64,000 bases of DNA from Opitutaceae bacterium (GTDB taxonomy: Bacteria; Verrucomicrobiota; Verrucomicrobiia; Opitutales; Opitutaceae): the NCBI GenBank assembly GCA_017994935.1, contig JAGOJU010000005.1:1-64000 (forward strand). Reading direction: 5' to 3'. A model generated the notes under the pieces. The model searched no databases, was not told the origin of the DNA, and saw nothing but the letters and a program-made list of their open reading frames with translations. A program made the translations under genes and the position numbers. Position 1 is the first letter of the stretch. Each line of letters begins with the position of its first letter. This document shows, piece after piece, positions 23,144-32,174 of the stretch.

Positions 23144-25663
23144 ATGAGCACATTCCGCCCGACCTTCGCCTTCATCAACCGCCACCCCGTGTTCGCCTCG
23201 GCACTCCCGAGAATTCCGCGTACCTGGCTCTTGCTCGCCACGTTGTTCGCTGCCATTTTCTCCCAGTCCCGGGCGGTCATCCCCGAGGCCGCGCAGAGCG
23301 ATCCGCTATTCGCCAAGGGCTACCTGGTGGTCACATATTATACCGGGGTGACGGTCAATGGCGATTCGATCACCGCCACCGCGACGACCGCCGCGCTGAA
23401 CCAAGCGCTGGTCGACGCCTACGCCGCCAACCTTGTCGTCTACTTCCCGTCGGGCATGTATGTCATCAACGATACGCTCAGGGCCTACACGGCGACCGGC
23501 ACACCGCAGGGGCAGGGGGCTGCGTTCGCCACGCCGCGAAATCACCTGGCGGTGGTAGGTTCGACGAAGGGAGCTCGCCCCGTGATCAAACTGGCGGACG
23601 GCGCGACCGGATTCAATGATTCCGCATCTCCGCGGGTGATCCTGGATTTCAAGAACTTCGACCCGGGCTCGACCAACGAGGCGCCCGCTTCCGGCTATTA
23701 CCAGCGCCTGCGCGGCGTGGATGTGAATTGCGGCGCCGGCAACGCGGGCGCCATCGGCGTGTATTTTAACCAAGCCCAGGGAAGTTCCATCGAGGACGTG
23801 AGAATCACGGCCTCGGGTGCCTTCGCCGGTTTCAAGGCTCTGCCCGGCCGCGGCGGGGCAGTGGTCAACGTCGAGGTGGAGGGCGGTCGCTACGGCATCG
23901 ACACCGGCGGCACCTCCAATGTGGGCACGGTCGTCGCGGGCGCAACCCTGCGCAACCAGTCCGTCAGCGCCGTGCGGCATGACAGCGCCTTCTTTCCCCT
24001 CGTCATCACCGGGTTTGAAATCACCACCCCTGCCGGCTCCACGCAGGCGGCTGTGACCATTTCCGGCAGCGGCCAGCCGGGGGGCTCTATGCTCCACCTC
24101 ATCGATGGTCGCATCCTCCTCGGCGGCGAGCCGGCCGTAGCGGCCATCGATAACCGCGCCAGCCGCAATTTTTACGCCCGCAACGTCTATGTCACCGGCG
24201 GTACCAGGCTCGTCAAAAGCACCAATGCCAACGCCACGATCACCGGCTCGGGCGCCTGGCAGCTCATTAACGAGTATAGCTACTGCAACCAGGCCCCCAC
24301 GCTAGCACCTCCCGCTATCGCGAAGATCTCGTCCGATATCATCGACGGGACCGTGACCCGTACTCCGGACCCCCTCGGCAACGGCGAGATCGCCTCTGTC
24401 GCCAATGACGCGTCCGCTCCGCCGGCCGATCTGGTCACCCGGCACGGCTGGGTTGCCCTGCCATCGGTGGACGACGCCGATATCTTCGACGCCTTTTATG
24501 CGGGCATCGTTCCCGGCGACGTCTCGAGTGAGGCCCTGCAGGCCGTCATCGACACCCACCGGAAGGTTTTCCTGCGCAAGGGCGCCTATCATCTCGACGG
24601 CATCATTGGTCATGCCGGTGGTGCGCCGGTCTACGGGCCGATCACGCTCCGCCGCGACACGATCCTGTTCGGCGCGGCCAAACACCTGACGCGGATCGAG
24701 GTGGTGGAACCGGACCACCGCACCTGGCTTCCCACTAGTGAGACCGCGATGATCCAGACCGTGGACGACGCCACCGCCACAACCTATCTGGGCGATCTGA
24801 CCATCGGCGTGGACGCCACCGAGCTGGCCAACGACTGGTTCGTGGCGCTGGACTGGCAAGTGGGCCGGAACTCCTTGGTCAATATCGGTCACGTCTACCG
24901 CGAGCCGGCGCGGACGAATCCTAACCCTCGCCCCCCCACCAATCCCCACAGCCTCCTCCGCATCCGCAACCACGGCGGCGGCCGCTGGTATGGCGCAGGC
25001 GCCCGCAAGAACTTCACGTCTATGGACCCCGCGGGCCTCTTCCGCATCCTCAAGGCCGAAGGCACCACGGAGCCCTTGTGGATATATGGCCTGAACTTGG
25101 AGGGTCCCGCGGGGACCGATGCCTACGCCGAGTTCACCAATGCCAACAACGTTCGAATCTACGCCGTGAAAAGCGAATTCGCGGAATATCCCGGCGACTA
25201 TGAGGACAAGAGCGTTCTGCTCAAATACGTCAACGTCACCAATCTGGCGCAGTTCGGCAGTAGCGCCATCCGCAACGCCATCACCGGCCGAGGCGTGATC
25301 GAGTTCATCGGCGCCGGCACCGACCGTGTACTGGCGAGCATGATCTCGCCGCAGTCGGGCGGGCCAGTCGCAGACAGCGACACCCTGCTCGAAAATTTGA
25401 CCGGCGTCACCGTGGAAATCTCGTATCCGAATGTAGTCTCTCTGTACAAGCGTGGTGAGATCACCGCCGACGACGAGGCGGCCATGAGCCATGACGCTAT
25501 CTCCTACGTGCCGGTGAACGGCAACGTGGCCCCGGTTGTGCAGATCCTGTCGCCTGGCATAGATACCTTGAAAGGATCAGGCCATGTGTGCGAGGTTAGG
25601 AATGGAGCATTCTTCGGAGGTAAACGACTTGATTTCGCCGTGGTTTCAGGCTGTGAGGCCTGA
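23144..25663 (+). CDS. Secreted right-handed beta-helix protein (pectate-lyase-superfamily), C-terminus replaced by repeat
   Basis: 839 residues. WLLLATLFAAIFSQSRAVIP near residue 27 acts as a signal segment. The first helix domain starts at TTAALNQALVDAYAANLVVY and FPSGMYVINDTL, the usual opening of pectate-lyase-3/GH55-like helices. A second begins near LQAVIDTHRKVFLRKGAYHL, with coil motifs such as GGAVVNVEVEGGRYGIDTGG between them. This two-helix layout is that of GH55-type glycanases; the exact substrate is unknown. The last codons, from SGHVCEVRNGAFFGGKRLDF to the stop, are encoded by the 122-bp repeat at 25579-25700. The native C-terminus, which was starting an Ig-like APVVQILSPG segment, has been lost. 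Confidence 0.75.
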   Translation: MSTFRPTFAFINRHPVFASALPRIPRTWLLLATLFAAIFSQSRAVIPEAAQSDPLFAKGYLVVTYYTGVTVNGDSITATATTAALNQALVDAYAANLVVYFPSGMYVINDTLRAYTATGTPQGQGAAFATPRNHLAVVGSTKGARPVIKLADGATGFNDSASPRVILDFKNFDPGSTNEAPASGYYQRLRGVDVNCGAGNAGAIGVYFNQAQGSSIEDVRITASGAFAGFKALPGRGGAVVNVEVEGGRYGIDTGGTSNVGTVVAGATLRNQSVSAVRHDSAFFPLVITGFEITTPAGSTQAAVTISGSGQPGGSMLHLIDGRILLGGEPAVAAIDNRASRNFYARNVYVTGGTRLVKSTNANATITGSGAWQLINEYSYCNQAPTLAPPAIAKISSDIIDGTVTRTPDPLGNGEIASVANDASAPPADLVTRHGWVALPSVDDADIFDAFYAGIVPGDVSSEALQAVIDTHRKVFLRKGAYHLDGIIGHAGGAPVYGPITLRRDTILFGAAKHLTRIEVVEPDHRTWLPTSETAMIQTVDDATATTYLGDLTIGVDATELANDWFVALDWQVGRNSLVNIGHVYREPARTNPNPRPPTNPHSLLRIRNHGGGRWYGAGARKNFTSMDPAGLFRILKAEGTTEPLWIYGLNLEGPAGTDAYAEFTNANNVRIYAVKSEFAEYPGDYEDKSVLLKYVNVTNLAQFGSSAIRNAITGRGVIEFIGAGTDRVLASMISPQSGGPVADSDTLLENLTGVTVEISYPNVVSLYKRGEITADDEAAMSHDAISYVPVNGNVAPVVQILSPGIDTLKGSGHVCEVRNGAFFGGKRLDFAVVSGCEA

Positions 25664-25700
25664 GTACCACATACATGCCCTGACACTCTTCTGCTGCCCC
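25579..25700. repeat. 122-bp direct repeat, right copy
   Basis: Matches 4724-4845 except at 25613. It supplies the final 28 codons and stop of the beta-helix gene and ends in the junction-element variant at 25679-25698. Confidence 0.9.
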
Positions 25701-25731
25701 CGACGGAGCGTGCTCCAGGTCAAACAGTCTG

Positions 25732-26817
25732 TCAGGGACGGGCAGCGGTGGGCGTTTTCAGGATGGCGTCGAGAATCTCGCCGGTTCCGAATCGGACCGC
25801 ATCGGTCGCGGGCAGTCCTGTCTCCCTTGCGGCATCGTCCACGGCGCGTCGTGCCACGTCCTCGTTCATCCCCCACGTATTGAGGGCAATCCCCATGATC
25901 GGGGCGGGAGAGAAAATGCCCGCCGCCGATGCCACCTGCTCGTACATGTCAGCCACTTTCCTGAGCGGAGGAATCGTCAGATGGGGAAACGCCTGCAGAT
26001 GGGCGAGTCCCGCCTTGTGCACGAGCACGAGGTGCGTGGGCTGCGTTCCCCGGATGAGCGGCAGTGTGGCCGTCGATGCCGGATTGAGCAGCGAGCCCTG
26101 CCCTTCCACCCAGATGACTTCCTGATCCTTTCCCTGTCGCACCACCTCCGCCTCAACCGACCCGCTCGCATAGTCCACACGAACCGCATCGAGGCACAGC
26201 CCCGCGCCGCTGATCATCATGCCCGCCTGACCGGTCGCCACAAACACGGAACGCAGCCCGCGGGCGCGGGATTCGCGGTCAAACTCTAGGGCAGCCGTCA
26301 TCTTGCCGATCGCCATGTCCGTGCCGACAAACAAAATCCTGCGTCCGGGAAGCTGGCGGGCACCACCGGTCCCCGTCCTGACATTCGCGGGCTCCTGCCG
26401 CATGTCCCAGACATGAACTCCCGACCGCAGCGCGGCTCCGATTTCAGGATCCTCAGCCAGCCGCGTGTGCAGACCGTTCCAGATCGAAACGCCCGCCTTC
26501 ACCGTTTCGCGCATTCCGGCGCGAAGCTCATCCGGCAGGCGCCCGCCGGAAGGTGCCATCCCAATGACCAGCGCGGTCGGCCGGCTGGCCAACGCCTCCC
26601 CGATCGTGGCGACCACCCTGATATCCGGCAGGTCGGTCAAACGCGACACCTCCCGAAGCGACCTGCCTGCGGTCTCCCGATCGATGACCGCCACCACTTC
26701 GTTTCCCCGATAGCGGAGAAGCGAAAGTCCGGTCTTGCCATGCCTTGTTGTAAATCCGCCATGAAGCAGAATGGCGAGGCGCTGCGGGGAACTGGGATCA
26801 AAGGCTGTGCTTTGCAT
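25732..26817 (-). CDS. dgcN: DUF1611 P-loop protein, DgcN-like (D-glutamate N-acetyltransferase family)
   Basis: 361 residues, cytoplasmic. The N-terminal Rossmann-like part (RLAILLHGGFTTRHGKTGLS, VVAVIDRETAG, LVIGMAPSGGRLP) precedes a P-loop GTDMAIGKMTAALEF and VIWVEGQGSLLNP, which are the hallmarks of DUF1611/DgcN. Characterised DgcN acetylates D-glutamate, working with the DgcA racemase, to feed D-Glu into L-Glu. The gene overlaps the 3' end of the epimerase gene by 20 bases, matching the known dgcA-dgcN pairing. The older view of the family was partner of a dipeptide epimerase in muropeptide recycling, which remains possible. Confidence 0.85.
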   Translation of the reverse strand: MQSTAFDPSSPQRLAILLHGGFTTRHGKTGLSLLRYRGNEVVAVIDRETAGRSLREVSRLTDLPDIRVVATIGEALASRPTALVIGMAPSGGRLPDELRAGMRETVKAGVSIWNGLHTRLAEDPEIGAALRSGVHVWDMRQEPANVRTGTGGARQLPGRRILFVGTDMAIGKMTAALEFDRESRARGLRSVFVATGQAGMMISGAGLCLDAVRVDYASGSVEAEVVRQGKDQEVIWVEGQGSLLNPASTATLPLIRGTQPTHLVLVHKAGLAHLQAFPHLTIPPLRKVADMYEQVASAAGIFSPAPIMGIALNTWGMNEDVARRAVDDAARETGLPATDAVRFGTGEILDAILKTPTAARP

Positions 26818-27856
26818 GGGAAATTCCGAAACCAGGTGAAGCCGTCGGAGCCAGCAGTCCCTCCTTCAAGGTCCAGCCTCCAAACGGGTCCTCCCTGAGA
26901 TTCAAGTGACTGTCGAGGTCGACCCGATCAGCCAGTGGAGCCAGCGTCAAGGCGCACTCGTTTCCAAGCGCACTGCTGCCATAACAGCCGACAAGGATGC
27001 GCATGCCAAACGCTCGCGCCGCGTGCAGCAGGCGCAGCGCGCCATCCAGTCCGCCGCACTTCATCAGCTTGATATTGACGCCGGACACCTTGCCGACAAG
27101 CGGAGGCAGGTCAGCCACGGTGCGACAGCTTTCGTCGACAAAAATAGGCAGGGGCGAATCCGCCTGCACCGCGCCCAGTTCATGTTCCTGCCCTCTTGGA
27201 AGCGGCTGCTCGACATGATCCACTCCCTGACCCGCAAGCCACGCGGCCATGGACACCGTAGTTGCCGGCGTCCATCCGCCATTGGCATCGACACTCATCC
27301 TGAAATCCGCAGGCACCGCCGCACGCACCGCTGCGAACATTGCCTTGTCCGCTTCCACACCCGCCGGTGATCCCAGCTTCACCTTGAAGGCCCTCACATC
27401 ATGCGCCTCGCGCCATTTCTTCACACGAAGGACCGCAGCGTCGGGCGACGAGATCCCGATGGTCGCAAATGTCAGCGCGCCCGTTTCTTCACCGAGACCC
27501 AGCAGCCGCGACACGGGCTCTCCCACCCGCTTGCCCATCCAGTCATAGTGCGCCTGGTTCACTGCGGCGATGAAAGCCGACGGCGCATCTTCCGCCCAGA
27601 GTCGCCTTTCAATCGCCCGGCGGTCCCACGCGGAAAGGTTCTGGAGCCAGGATTCATGCCGCTCGAACGCCGCCACAATCGCAGCCATGGGTTGCGGTCG
27701 CTCATCGATCGCAAACGGCACCGCCTCCCCCCAGCCCTCGACGCCATCTTCCGACCAGCGCAACCAGAAGATCTCGCCATGCGTCGAGGTCCCCCGGCTT
27801 ATCGTCAATGGGACGGTTTTCTCCAGCCGCAGAAGCTCATAAGTGAGTTTCGACAT
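26798..27856 (-). CDS. Enolase-superfamily epimerase (dipeptide epimerase or DgcA-like)
   Basis: 352 residues from ATG 27856; an in-frame ATG at 27871 would add five. The N-terminal capping domain (GTSTHGEIFWLRWSEDGVEG) is followed by the barrel with its standard residues: FKVKLG (Lys-x-Lys), SVDANGGW (metal Asp), VEQPL (metal Glu), FVDESC (metal Asp and Glu) and NIKLMKCGG (catalytic Lys on the other face). This is the muconate-lactonizing/L-Ala-D/L-Glu epimerase group. Pairing with DUF1611 suggests epimerisation of glutamate residues from murein or of N-acetylglutamate. The pair is transcribed together away from the divergent DUF1080 gene. Confidence 0.85.
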   Translation of the reverse strand: MSKLTYELLRLEKTVPLTISRGTSTHGEIFWLRWSEDGVEGWGEAVPFAIDERPQPMAAIVAAFERHESWLQNLSAWDRRAIERRLWAEDAPSAFIAAVNQAHYDWMGKRVGEPVSRLLGLGEETGALTFATIGISSPDAAVLRVKKWREAHDVRAFKVKLGSPAGVEADKAMFAAVRAAVPADFRMSVDANGGWTPATTVSMAAWLAGQGVDHVEQPLPRGQEHELGAVQADSPLPIFVDESCRTVADLPPLVGKVSGVNIKLMKCGGLDGALRLLHAARAFGMRILVGCYGSSALGNECALTLAPLADRVDLDSHLNLREDPFGGWTLKEGLLAPTASPGFGISHAKHSL

Positions 27857-28127
27857 CGTATCACCAGGCATGCGCCGGACCCACGGCCATCGCTCTCAGC
27901 GAGCCTTCACGGCGGGAAATTGAATCCTTCGGTGTCTGCCCTGGAATCATCTGCATACTGGATCAAACGCGAATACCACACGGAGCTTCGACCGTGTGCA
28001 AGCCATCCGGCGAGGCCCATTCGCCTCGCTCCCGATTCACCGAGCTGCCTGCACCGCGTCATCCTTGCATTCCCACGCACAATGCCGGAGGCTCTCTCTC
28101 TCGAAACACTTTCAACCCTTTCGTCCC

Positions 28128-28820
28128 ATGAAACTCTGCAACCTCCGATTGCTCCTCTCGCTCAGCCTCTGCGCCACCGCACTTTCCCACGCCGCCGGAG
28201 TCGATCTGTTCGACGGCAAGACTTTGAACGGTTGGAAAAATTATGGCGGCGGAAAATTCTATGTCGAAGACGGTGCCATCGTCGGGGAATCGAAACCGGG
28301 CCTGCCGAATTCCTTTCTCGCAACCGACAAGGAGTACAAGGACTTCGAACTCGAGGTCGATTTCATGGTCGATCCGCTTCTCAACTCGGGCATCCAGATC
28401 CGCAGCCATGTCTATCCCGCCGAGGCCAAGACCATCCGCTGGGGCGGTCTCAATGCGCCGGACGGCAGCCGCATCACCAAGGAAATGACCTGGGAAAAAG
28501 GCCGGTTCTGGGGATATCAGATCGAGATCGACCCCAGCGAACGCGGGTGGACCGGCGCAATCTATGAGGAAGCTGGCCGCGGTTTCCTTCACCAGCCATC
28601 CCGCACGACCGCCTTCCGTCCGGGGCAATGGAATCATTTCAGGATTCGCGCCTCCGGCGATCATCTCCAGGCCTGGCTGAACGGCGTCGCGATCGCCGAT
28701 ATTCACGACAGCCTCACCGCATCCGGCCTGATCGCCCTCCAGCTTCATGGCATCGGCAAGTCGACGGAAAAGGCCGGCCAGAAGGTCCGCTGGCGCAACA
28801 TCCGCCTCAGGAAACTCTGA
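28128..28820 (+). CDS. DUF1080 / 3-keto-disaccharide hydrolase-like secreted protein
   Basis: 230 residues from ATG 28128, chosen because MKLCNLRLLLSLSLCATALS and HAAG form the signal peptide. GVDLFDGKTLNGWKNYGGGK is the classic DUF1080 opening, followed by the jelly-roll strands FELEVDFMVDPLLNSGIQIR, GYQIEIDPSERGWTGAIYEE and a C-terminal VRWRNIRLRKL. Members bind or hydrolyse glycans, some acting on 3-keto sugars. It is about the usual single-domain length. It stands alone, divergent from the epimerase operon with 271 bases between. Confidence 0.85.
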   Translation: MKLCNLRLLLSLSLCATALSHAAGVDLFDGKTLNGWKNYGGGKFYVEDGAIVGESKPGLPNSFLATDKEYKDFELEVDFMVDPLLNSGIQIRSHVYPAEAKTIRWGGLNAPDGSRITKEMTWEKGRFWGYQIEIDPSERGWTGAIYEEAGRGFLHQPSRTTAFRPGQWNHFRIRASGDHLQAWLNGVAIADIHDSLTASGLIALQLHGIGKSTEKAGQKVRWRNIRLRKL

Positions 28821-29066
28821 GGCTCCCTCAAATACGGACCGCCGACCTGCCAGCGAACCCCAGGCTCAACGCCGATTCGATGTGCCGGCCTAGGGTGACA
28901 TGGATCCTAAATGACGGGAGCAGCACCCGCGTGATCCGAACAAGCCTGGCACTCCGCCCGCTGGCCTGCATGCAGCTTCAGGGATCGCTGCAGTCATCCG
29001 GAGATCCTTCTCTGCCCGCCGCGTCGCCCGAGCCCCGTACTTGACGACATACGCCCCGTTCCAGCC

Positions 29067-29795
29067 ATGTCGCGCTCCCTCACCACTTCCGCCGATCCGG
29101 TCTTTCATGCGCGTCACCTCACCAAGGTCTACGGCGCGGGCGAGGCGATCGTCCGCGCGCTCGATGGTGTGGACCTCGATTGTGCACCGGGTGAATTCAT
29201 CGTTGTGCTCGGAGCGTCAGGGAGCGGAAAATCCACCCTGCTCAATCTCCTCGGCGGCCTCGATACGCCGACGAGCGGCACCCTGCTCTACCAGGGCTGG
29301 AACCTTGCCGGAGCCGACGAGAAGGGTCTCACGCGCTATCGCCGCGAGGCCGCCGGCTTCGTCTTTCAATTCTACAATCTCATCCCGAGCCTGACCGCAC
29401 GGGAAAATGTCGCCCTCATCACCGAGATCGCCCCGGACCCCATGACCCCGGAAGCGGCACTCGAACTCGTCGGACTCGGAGCACGCATGAATCATTTCCC
29501 CGCGCAGCTCTCGGGCGGCGAACAGCAGCGCGTCGCCATCGCCCGCGCAATCGCCAAGCGCCCGGCCGTCCTGCTCTGCGACGAGCCCACCGGCGCACTC
29601 GATGTGCGGACCGGCATCACCGTCCTCGAGGCCATCGAACACATCAACCGGGAACTCGGCACCCTGACGCTCGTGATCACACACAACGCCGTGATGGCCG
29701 ACATGGCCGACCGCGTCCTGAATCTCTCCGACGGTCGCATCACGGGCGAAAAGCGAAACACCCGGCGGCTCCCGGCGAAATCCCTCGTGTGGTAG
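29067..29795 (+). CDS. ABC exporter ATP-binding protein (LolD/MacB-type)
   Basis: 242 residues. Walker [11 protein letters not shown]-loop FVFQFYNL, signature [15 protein letters not shown], Walker [13 protein letters not shown] and switch ITHN are all intact. The LolD/MacB subgroup is shown by the [18 protein letters not shown] opening and GGLDTPTSG. It powers the permease encoded six bases downstream, with which it forms an operon together with the HlyD-type adaptor. The 28821-29066 gap before it holds no supported gene. Confidence 0.92.
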   Translation: MSRSLTTSADPVFHARHLTKVYGAGEAIVRALDGVDLDCAPGEFIVVLGASGSGKSTLLNLLGGLDTPTSGTLLYQGWNLAGADEKGLTRYRREAAGFVFQFYNLIPSLTARENVALITEIAPDPMTPEAALELVGLGARMNHFPAQLSGGEQQRVAIARAIAKRPAVLLCDEPTGALDVRTGITVLEAIEHINRELGTLTLVITHNAVMADMADRVLNLSDGRITGEKRNTRRLPAKSLVW

Positions 29796-29801
29796 CCGGC
29801 C

Positions 29802-32168
29802 ATGTCTTTGCTCAATCTCAAGCTGGCTCGCGATCTGCGCGGACTGAAGTCCCAGGCCATCGCCGTGGCACTGGTGATGGCTTGCGGGCTGACGATGATG
29901 GTCATGACGCGAAGCCTGATCCGCACGCTGGAGAGCACACGCGACGACTATTACCGGGACTACCGTTTTGCCGATCTCTTTGTCAGGCTGAAACGCGCAC
30001 CCGACGCCGCCGCTCAGGACCTCGCCAACATTCCCGGAATCTCCGCGGTGCAGACCACCATCGCGCTCTCCGGCAGGCTCGATCTGAAAGGCGTCCCTGA
30101 ACCGGCCAATGGTCTCTTCCTTTCACTGCCCGAAACAGGAGAGGCGATCCTCAACCGGCTTTTCCTGCGCAAGGGTCGCATGATCACCGGACGCTCGGCA
30201 CCAGGCGAGGTGCTCGTCGGCGAGGCCTTCGCAGAGGCGCACGGGCTGCAGCCCGGCGACGAAATCGCCGCGGTGCTCTATGGCAAGAGACAGGTGCTGC
30301 GTGTCGTGGGAATCGTGCTTTCCCCGGAATATGTCTTCGAGGCGCCGCCCGGTGCCGCACTGCCGGATCATCGCAGCTACGGCATCTTCTGGCTGCCCTA
30401 CAAGGAACTCGCCACCGCCGCCAACATGGAGGGCGCATTCAACCAGGCATCGTTCTCGCTGGCACCCGGAGCCAGCGGCGACGCCGTGATCGCCGCCATC
30501 GACCGCGCCCTGCGTCCATACGGGGGACGTGGGAGCTACGATCGCGAGTCCCATCCTTCCCACATGCGCCTGCGCGACGAGATCCGCATCCTGCAGGGTC
30601 TTTCCGTCGGCTTCCCTCTCGTGTTTCTCGGCGTGGCTGCATTCATGACCAATGCCGTCATGAACCGGCTGATCACGCTCCAGCGGGAGCAGATCGCCAT
30701 TCTCAAGGCCTTCGGCTTTTCAAACCGGGAGATCGGGGGACACTTTCTGAAGTTCGCATTCGTCATCGTGCTCGCGGGCTCCGCGCTGGGCATCGTCGGG
30801 GGCATCGGGCTCGGTCACAAGCTGGTGACCATGTACCACCTGTTCTTCCGTTTTCCACTGCTCGAATTTCACCTCGCGCGCAACGTCCTGGTGGCTGCCG
30901 TTCTCGTCTGCAGTCTTGCCGCGCTCGTGGGCGTCTGGGGCGCCGTGCGCTCCGCGGTGCGCCTGCCGCCGGCGGAAGCGATGCGCCCCGAGCCGCCCGC
31001 CTCCTTTCGACCGGCCCTGCTCGAGCGATGGAAACTCGCGGCGGGCTTCACGCCTTCCCTGCGCATGGCGTTGCGCAACATCGAGCGACGCCCCATGCGT
31101 GCCCTGCTCACCTCCACCGCACTTGCCCTCGCGACGGGGATCCTGGTGGTGCCAAGTGCGTTTCGGGACGGCATTGACCACGTGCTCGACTATCAATGGG
31201 ACCTGATGCAGCGCCAGACGGTCATCGCGTCGCTCATCGAACCCGGCCCGCCGCAGGCGCTGGCCGATTTCGCCAACCTGCCCGGCGTCACCCTCGCCGA
31301 GCCCAACCGCGTTGCCCCGGCGGAGCTGCGCGCCGGAAATCACATGAGGCGCATCAGCGTCATCGGGGTCCGTTCGCAGGCGGTGCTCAACCGCATCATC
31401 GACGCCCATGACCGGCAGATTGCATTGCCCCCGCACGGAATCGTGCTCTCGGCCAAGCTCGCCCAGGTGCTGCATGTCAAGGCCGGCGATCCGCTTCAAG
31501 TGCGGGTCTTGGATGGGAAGCGGCCCGAGTTCATCATCCCGGTGGCTTCGCTGGCAGAGGACTTCGCCGGCACCGCCGCCTATATGGAAATCGACGCCCT
31601 GAACCGCCTTCTCGGCGAGGGCGATCGCATCACCGGCGCCTACCTTTCGGTCGCCACGGGCGGATGGCTGGAGTTCCTGCACGCCGTGAAGCGCACGGCC
31701 CGCACCGCGGCAATTGTCAACAAGCAGGCCATCCGCGACGGCTTTCGGAAAACCACGGCGCAAAGCATCGGCCTCATTCAGAAGATCTACCTCACGTTTG
31801 CCACAATCGTGGCGTTCGGCATCATCTACAACAGCGCGCGCATCGCACTCTCTGAACGACAGCGGGAACTCGCGACGCTTCGGGTCCTGGGCTTCACACA
31901 GGGCGAGGTCAGCGCGGTGCTTGTCGGCGAACTCGCCCTGCTGACGCTCGTCGCCATGCCTTTCGGCATGCTGATCGGGTCGGGCCTTGCGGGTGCGATC
32001 CTGACCTCCGTGAATACGGAGTTTGTCCGCCTTCCGCTCATTCTCACACCGTCAAACTACGCTTTCGCGGTGCTCGTCGTCAGCCTGGCCTCCCTGATTT
32101 CAGCCTTTCTTGCCTGCCGCCGACTTTCCCGCCTCGATCTCGTCGGTGTGCTCAAGGCCCGCGACTGA
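29802..32168 (+). CDS. FtsX-type ABC transporter permease
   Basis: 788 residues with two repeats of the MacB periplasmic core plus FtsX permease. An N-terminal membrane helix near [16 protein letters not shown] is followed by a large periplasmic part, three helices around [20 protein letters not shown] to [20 protein letters not shown], a second core ([20 protein letters not shown]) and three last helices ([20 protein letters not shown] to [20 protein letters not shown]). This twin-module layout is that of DevC/YknZ/SalY-like exporters. It sits between the ATPase and the adaptor, six bases from each, so it is co-transcribed. The exported substrate is unknown. Confidence 0.88.
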   Translation: MSLLNLKLARDLRGLKSQAIAVALVMACGLTMMVMTRSLIRTLESTRDDYYRDYRFADLFVRLKRAPDAAAQDLANIPGISAVQTTIALSGRLDLKGVPEPANGLFLSLPETGEAILNRLFLRKGRMITGRSAPGEVLVGEAFAEAHGLQPGDEIAAVLYGKRQVLRVVGIVLSPEYVFEAPPGAALPDHRSYGIFWLPYKELATAANMEGAFNQASFSLAPGASGDAVIAAIDRALRPYGGRGSYDRESHPSHMRLRDEIRILQGLSVGFPLVFLGVAAFMTNAVMNRLITLQREQIAILKAFGFSNREIGGHFLKFAFVIVLAGSALGIVGGIGLGHKLVTMYHLFFRFPLLEFHLARNVLVAAVLVCSLAALVGVWGAVRSAVRLPPAEAMRPEPPASFRPALLERWKLAAGFTPSLRMALRNIERRPMRALLTSTALALATGILVVPSAFRDGIDHVLDYQWDLMQRQTVIASLIEPGPPQALADFANLPGVTLAEPNRVAPAELRAGNHMRRISVIGVRSQAVLNRIIDAHDRQIALPPHGIVLSAKLAQVLHVKAGDPLQVRVLDGKRPEFIIPVASLAEDFAGTAAYMEIDALNRLLGEGDRITGAYLSVATGGWLEFLHAVKRTARTAAIVNKQAIRDGFRKTTAQSIGLIQKIYLTFATIVAFGIIYNSARIALSERQRELATLRVLGFTQGEVSAVLVGELALLTLVAMPFGMLIGSGLAGAILTSVNTEFVRLPLILTPSNYAFAVLVVSLASLISAFLACRRLSRLDLVGVLKARD

Positions 32169-32174
32169 CCTTTC

